Shown in pieces: positions 62,322-64,000 of a stretch of 64,000 bases of DNA (the first letter of the stretch is position 1; the number at the start of each line of letters is the position of its first letter). The DNA is from Photobacterium indicum (GTDB taxonomy: Bacteria > Pseudomonadota > Gammaproteobacteria > Enterobacterales > Vibrionaceae), in NCBI RefSeq assembly GCF_003026215.1, contig NZ_PYOC01000003.1, forward strand, positions 62,001 through 126,000, in the 5' to 3' direction. The notes under the pieces are model-generated. The model had not been told where the DNA came from, ran no database searches, and was given only the letters and a program-made list of their open reading frames with translations. The position numbers and the translations under genes were made by a program.

Positions 62322-64000
62322 GTCAATTTAACGCTTCTCTGCCATTGTTAGGCTTCGCGGCTTATAGCGGAACAGGCAAAACAACTCTTTTAGAAGCGAT
62401 GCTGCCTAAATTGGTTGAACGCGGTATTCGTGTTGCTGTTATTAAGCATGCCCATCATAATTTTGATATCGACCAAGAAGGTAAAGACAGCTACCGCTTA
62501 CGCAAAGCAGGAGCAAGTCAGATGCTAATTTCATCGCGCTATCGTCGCGCTCTGGTGACTGAAACACCGGATGATGAAGCATCCCTTCCCTACTTGATTG
62601 CACAGTTAGACCAAACTCAACTGGATCTTATTTTAGTTGAAGGCTTTAAAAAACTCAGTTTTCCTAAAATTGAATTACATCGTGAAGAAGTAGGCAAACC
62701 TTGGTTGCACCCAGATGACAGCAATATTATTGCAGTTGCTGCTAATGTTGATGCCGATACAACGCTGCCTAAACTTGATATAAACAACCTTGAAAAGCTC
62801 ACTGATTTTGTCGTTGCCTTTGCAAAAGATAACAAAGATTTCAAAGCAAACACGCAAGAAAACAAACAAGGCTTATTGTGTGGCGATTTAACACCGAGTG
62901 GTATGTTGTCTGTCGATGAAGGACGAGATCGTATTCTCAGCCAAATTGAGGCGTTACAGAACACACAAAAAGTCGACCTAAAATCCGCATTGGGTCAAAT
63001 TGTCTCACGCGACATTTTATCTCCTGTCAATGTGCCGCAACACACTAACTCTGCAATGGATGGTTACGCTATTCGTGGCGATGATTTAGAGCGAGATAAC
63101 TATAACGTTGTCGCGCAGGTGATGGCTGGGCATAGCTATGATACCCCATTAGAGAAAGGCCAAGCTGTTCGCATCATGACAGGTGCACCCGTACCCGAGT
63201 ATGCAGATACTGTCGTGATGCGTGAGCAAGCAGAACAAGAAGGTGACGCCGTCACGTTCAATCTGAATATGTCACCGATATATGCAGGTCAAAATGTACG
63301 TCAAGCCGGTGAAGATCTTGCGCTAGGACAAACAGCTATCGCGGCAGGCACAAAAATTGAAGCGCCAGAATTAGGTATGCTCGCCTCTTTAGGCATTGAT
63401 AGTGTAAAAATTAACGCGCCTGTTCGTGTTGCCATCTTCTCAACAGGTGATGAAGTTCAACACCCAGGTGAAGCGCAAAAAACAAACTGCATTTACGACT
63501 CCAACCGCTACACATTGCATGCCATGCTAACGCAAGCAGGTTGTGAAGTTATTGACCTAGGCATTATTGAAGACAGTGAAGCATCGCTAGAAGCAACATT
63601 AGTAAAAGCCAGCGAGCAAGCGGATCTGATTTTATCATCTGGTGGTGTATCGGTGGGTGATGCTGACTACATTAAGACCGTATTAGACAAGCTTGGACTC
63701 ATTAATTTCTGGCGGATCAATATGCGTCCAGGTCGCCCTCTTGCATTTGGTCAAATAGCAGATACCCCTTTCTTTGGTCTGCCTGGTAATCCTGTTGCAG
63801 TCATGGTTGTTTTCCTTCAGTTCGTTGAACCCGCTATTCGCAAGCTTCAAGGTATCAATAACTGGCAGCCCGAAGTATTGAATGCTATAGCTTCAGAACG
63901 CTTCCGCTCTCGTCCTGACCGCACTGAATATACGCGAGGTATTTTCAGCTTTGATGCTAATGGCCGCTTAACGGTTAAATCAACCGGGCAGCAAGGTTCT
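62318..64000 (+). CDS. moeA: MobB-MoeA fusion (partial, runs off the window end)
   Basis: An uninterrupted frame of 561 codons starts at ATG 62318, overlapping the mobA stop (ATGA), and stays open to the last base. The first 175 residues are MobB, with a P-loop at residues 15-22 (AYSGTGKT) and [17 protein letters not shown]. From about residue 200 the protein is Moe[49 protein letters not shown] and [14 protein letters not shown]. MoeA inserts the metal (Mo or W) into molybdopterin, and MobB helps MobA. The fusion links metal insertion with guanylation. Only the extreme C-terminus is missing. Confidence 0.93.
   Translation, partial: MSQFNASLPLLGFAAYSGTGKTTLLEAMLPKLVERGIRVAVIKHAHHNFDIDQEGKDSYRLRKAGASQMLISSRYRRALVTETPDDEASLPYLIAQLDQTQLDLILVEGFKKLSFPKIELHREEVGKPWLHPDDSNIIAVAANVDADTTLPKLDINNLEKLTDFVVAFAKDNKDFKANTQENKQGLLCGDLTPSGMLSVDEGRDRILSQIEALQNTQKVDLKSALGQIVSRDILSPVNVPQHTNSAMDGYAIRGDDLERDNYNVVAQVMAGHSYDTPLEKGQAVRIMTGAPVPEYADTVVMREQAEQEGDAVTFNLNMSPIYAGQNVRQAGEDLALGQTAIAAGTKIEAPELGMLASLGIDSVKINAPVRVAIFSTGDEVQHPGEAQKTNCIYDSNRYTLHAMLTQAGCEVIDLGIIEDSEASLEATLVKASEQADLILSSGGVSVGDADYIKTVLDKLGLINFWRINMRPGRPLAFGQIADTPFFGLPGNPVAVMVVFLQFVEPAIRKLQGINNWQPEVLNAIASERFRSRPDRTEYTRGIFSFDANGRLTVKSTGQQGS

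Noticed and set aside
62617-62964. Minus-strand frame of 115 codons inside the MobB-MoeA gene
   Set aside because: It lies wholly opposite a clear coding sequence with strong family motifs.
1-64000. CRISPR arrays, tRNA and rRNA genes, complete insertion sequences, prophage genes
   Set aside because: I saw no regularly spaced repeats of CRISPR type, no cloverleaf with T-arm consensus, no rRNA sequence and no transposase, integrase or phage structural frame.

Overview
The window looks like a chromosomal segment of a marine gammaproteobacterium of the Vibrionaceae, most likely Photobacterium-like. The base composition is AT-leaning. The gene order ccoI-ccoS-TauE/SafE-fnr-uspE-ttcA, the potABCD-D cluster, the bax cluster and the formate dehydrogenase cluster with DUF3305/DUF3306 all fit this family. 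I could not run a search, so the genus is an inference. I saw no rRNA, tRNA, CRISPR array, prophage or complete insertion sequence.

Layout. 1-6 kb: the end of the cbb3 oxidase maturation genes, fnr with its own FNR box, uspE, ttcA and dacA. 6.5-12.6 kb: an M32 carboxypeptidase, then two outer-membrane barrels, a lipoprotein and a secreted C45-type Ntn hydrolase whose upstream regions share short motifs. 12.8-15.4 kb: small accessory genes, including a RES-Xre toxin-antitoxin pair. 15.7-27.2 kb: a CDF transporter, pepT, a bax operon, potABC with two potD genes, and cobB. 27.6-38.7 kb: a periplasmic, membrane-anchored formate dehydrogenase (fdhABC) with a TAT-signal peptide protein, a TorD-type chaperone, a large ferredoxin and DUF3305/3306, divergent from fdhD and an HTH-PBP protein. 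39.2-42.6 kb: an alcohol-forming fatty acyl-CoA reductase with DUF2505 and TetR genes. 43-55 kb: cell-wall enzymes, RNase HI, an esterase, two phasin-like proteins, a PHA-system protein, an LRAT-domain protein, an MltD-like transglycosylase and an MFS transporter. 55.6-64 kb: a Cache-domain histidine kinase with a sigma54 response regulator, divergent from a tungstate ABC transporter (tupABC), mobA and a mobB-moeA fusion cut by the window end.

The most interesting signal joins the last region to the formate dehydrogenase. A 15-bp near-palindrome (consensus GSGACAATTTGTCYC) occurs twice, 32 bp apart, upstream of the ferredoxin-fdhABC operon, and once between the sigma54 regulator gene and tupA. 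At both places a -24/-12 (sigma54) promoter with exact GG-N10-GC spacing lies downstream. Further -24/-12 matches precede DUF3305 (a tandem pair) and fdhD. I infer one regulon in which the two-component system coordinates metal uptake (W/Mo), cofactor synthesis (MobA, MobB-MoeA), enzyme maturation (FdhD, chaperone) and the enzyme itself.

Other points of interest are two families of small palindromic repeats (one placed mostly just after stop codons), a palindrome cluster upstream of the TetR gene next to the fatty acyl reductase, a 36-codon membrane ORF at 55363-55473, and several unassigned proteins.
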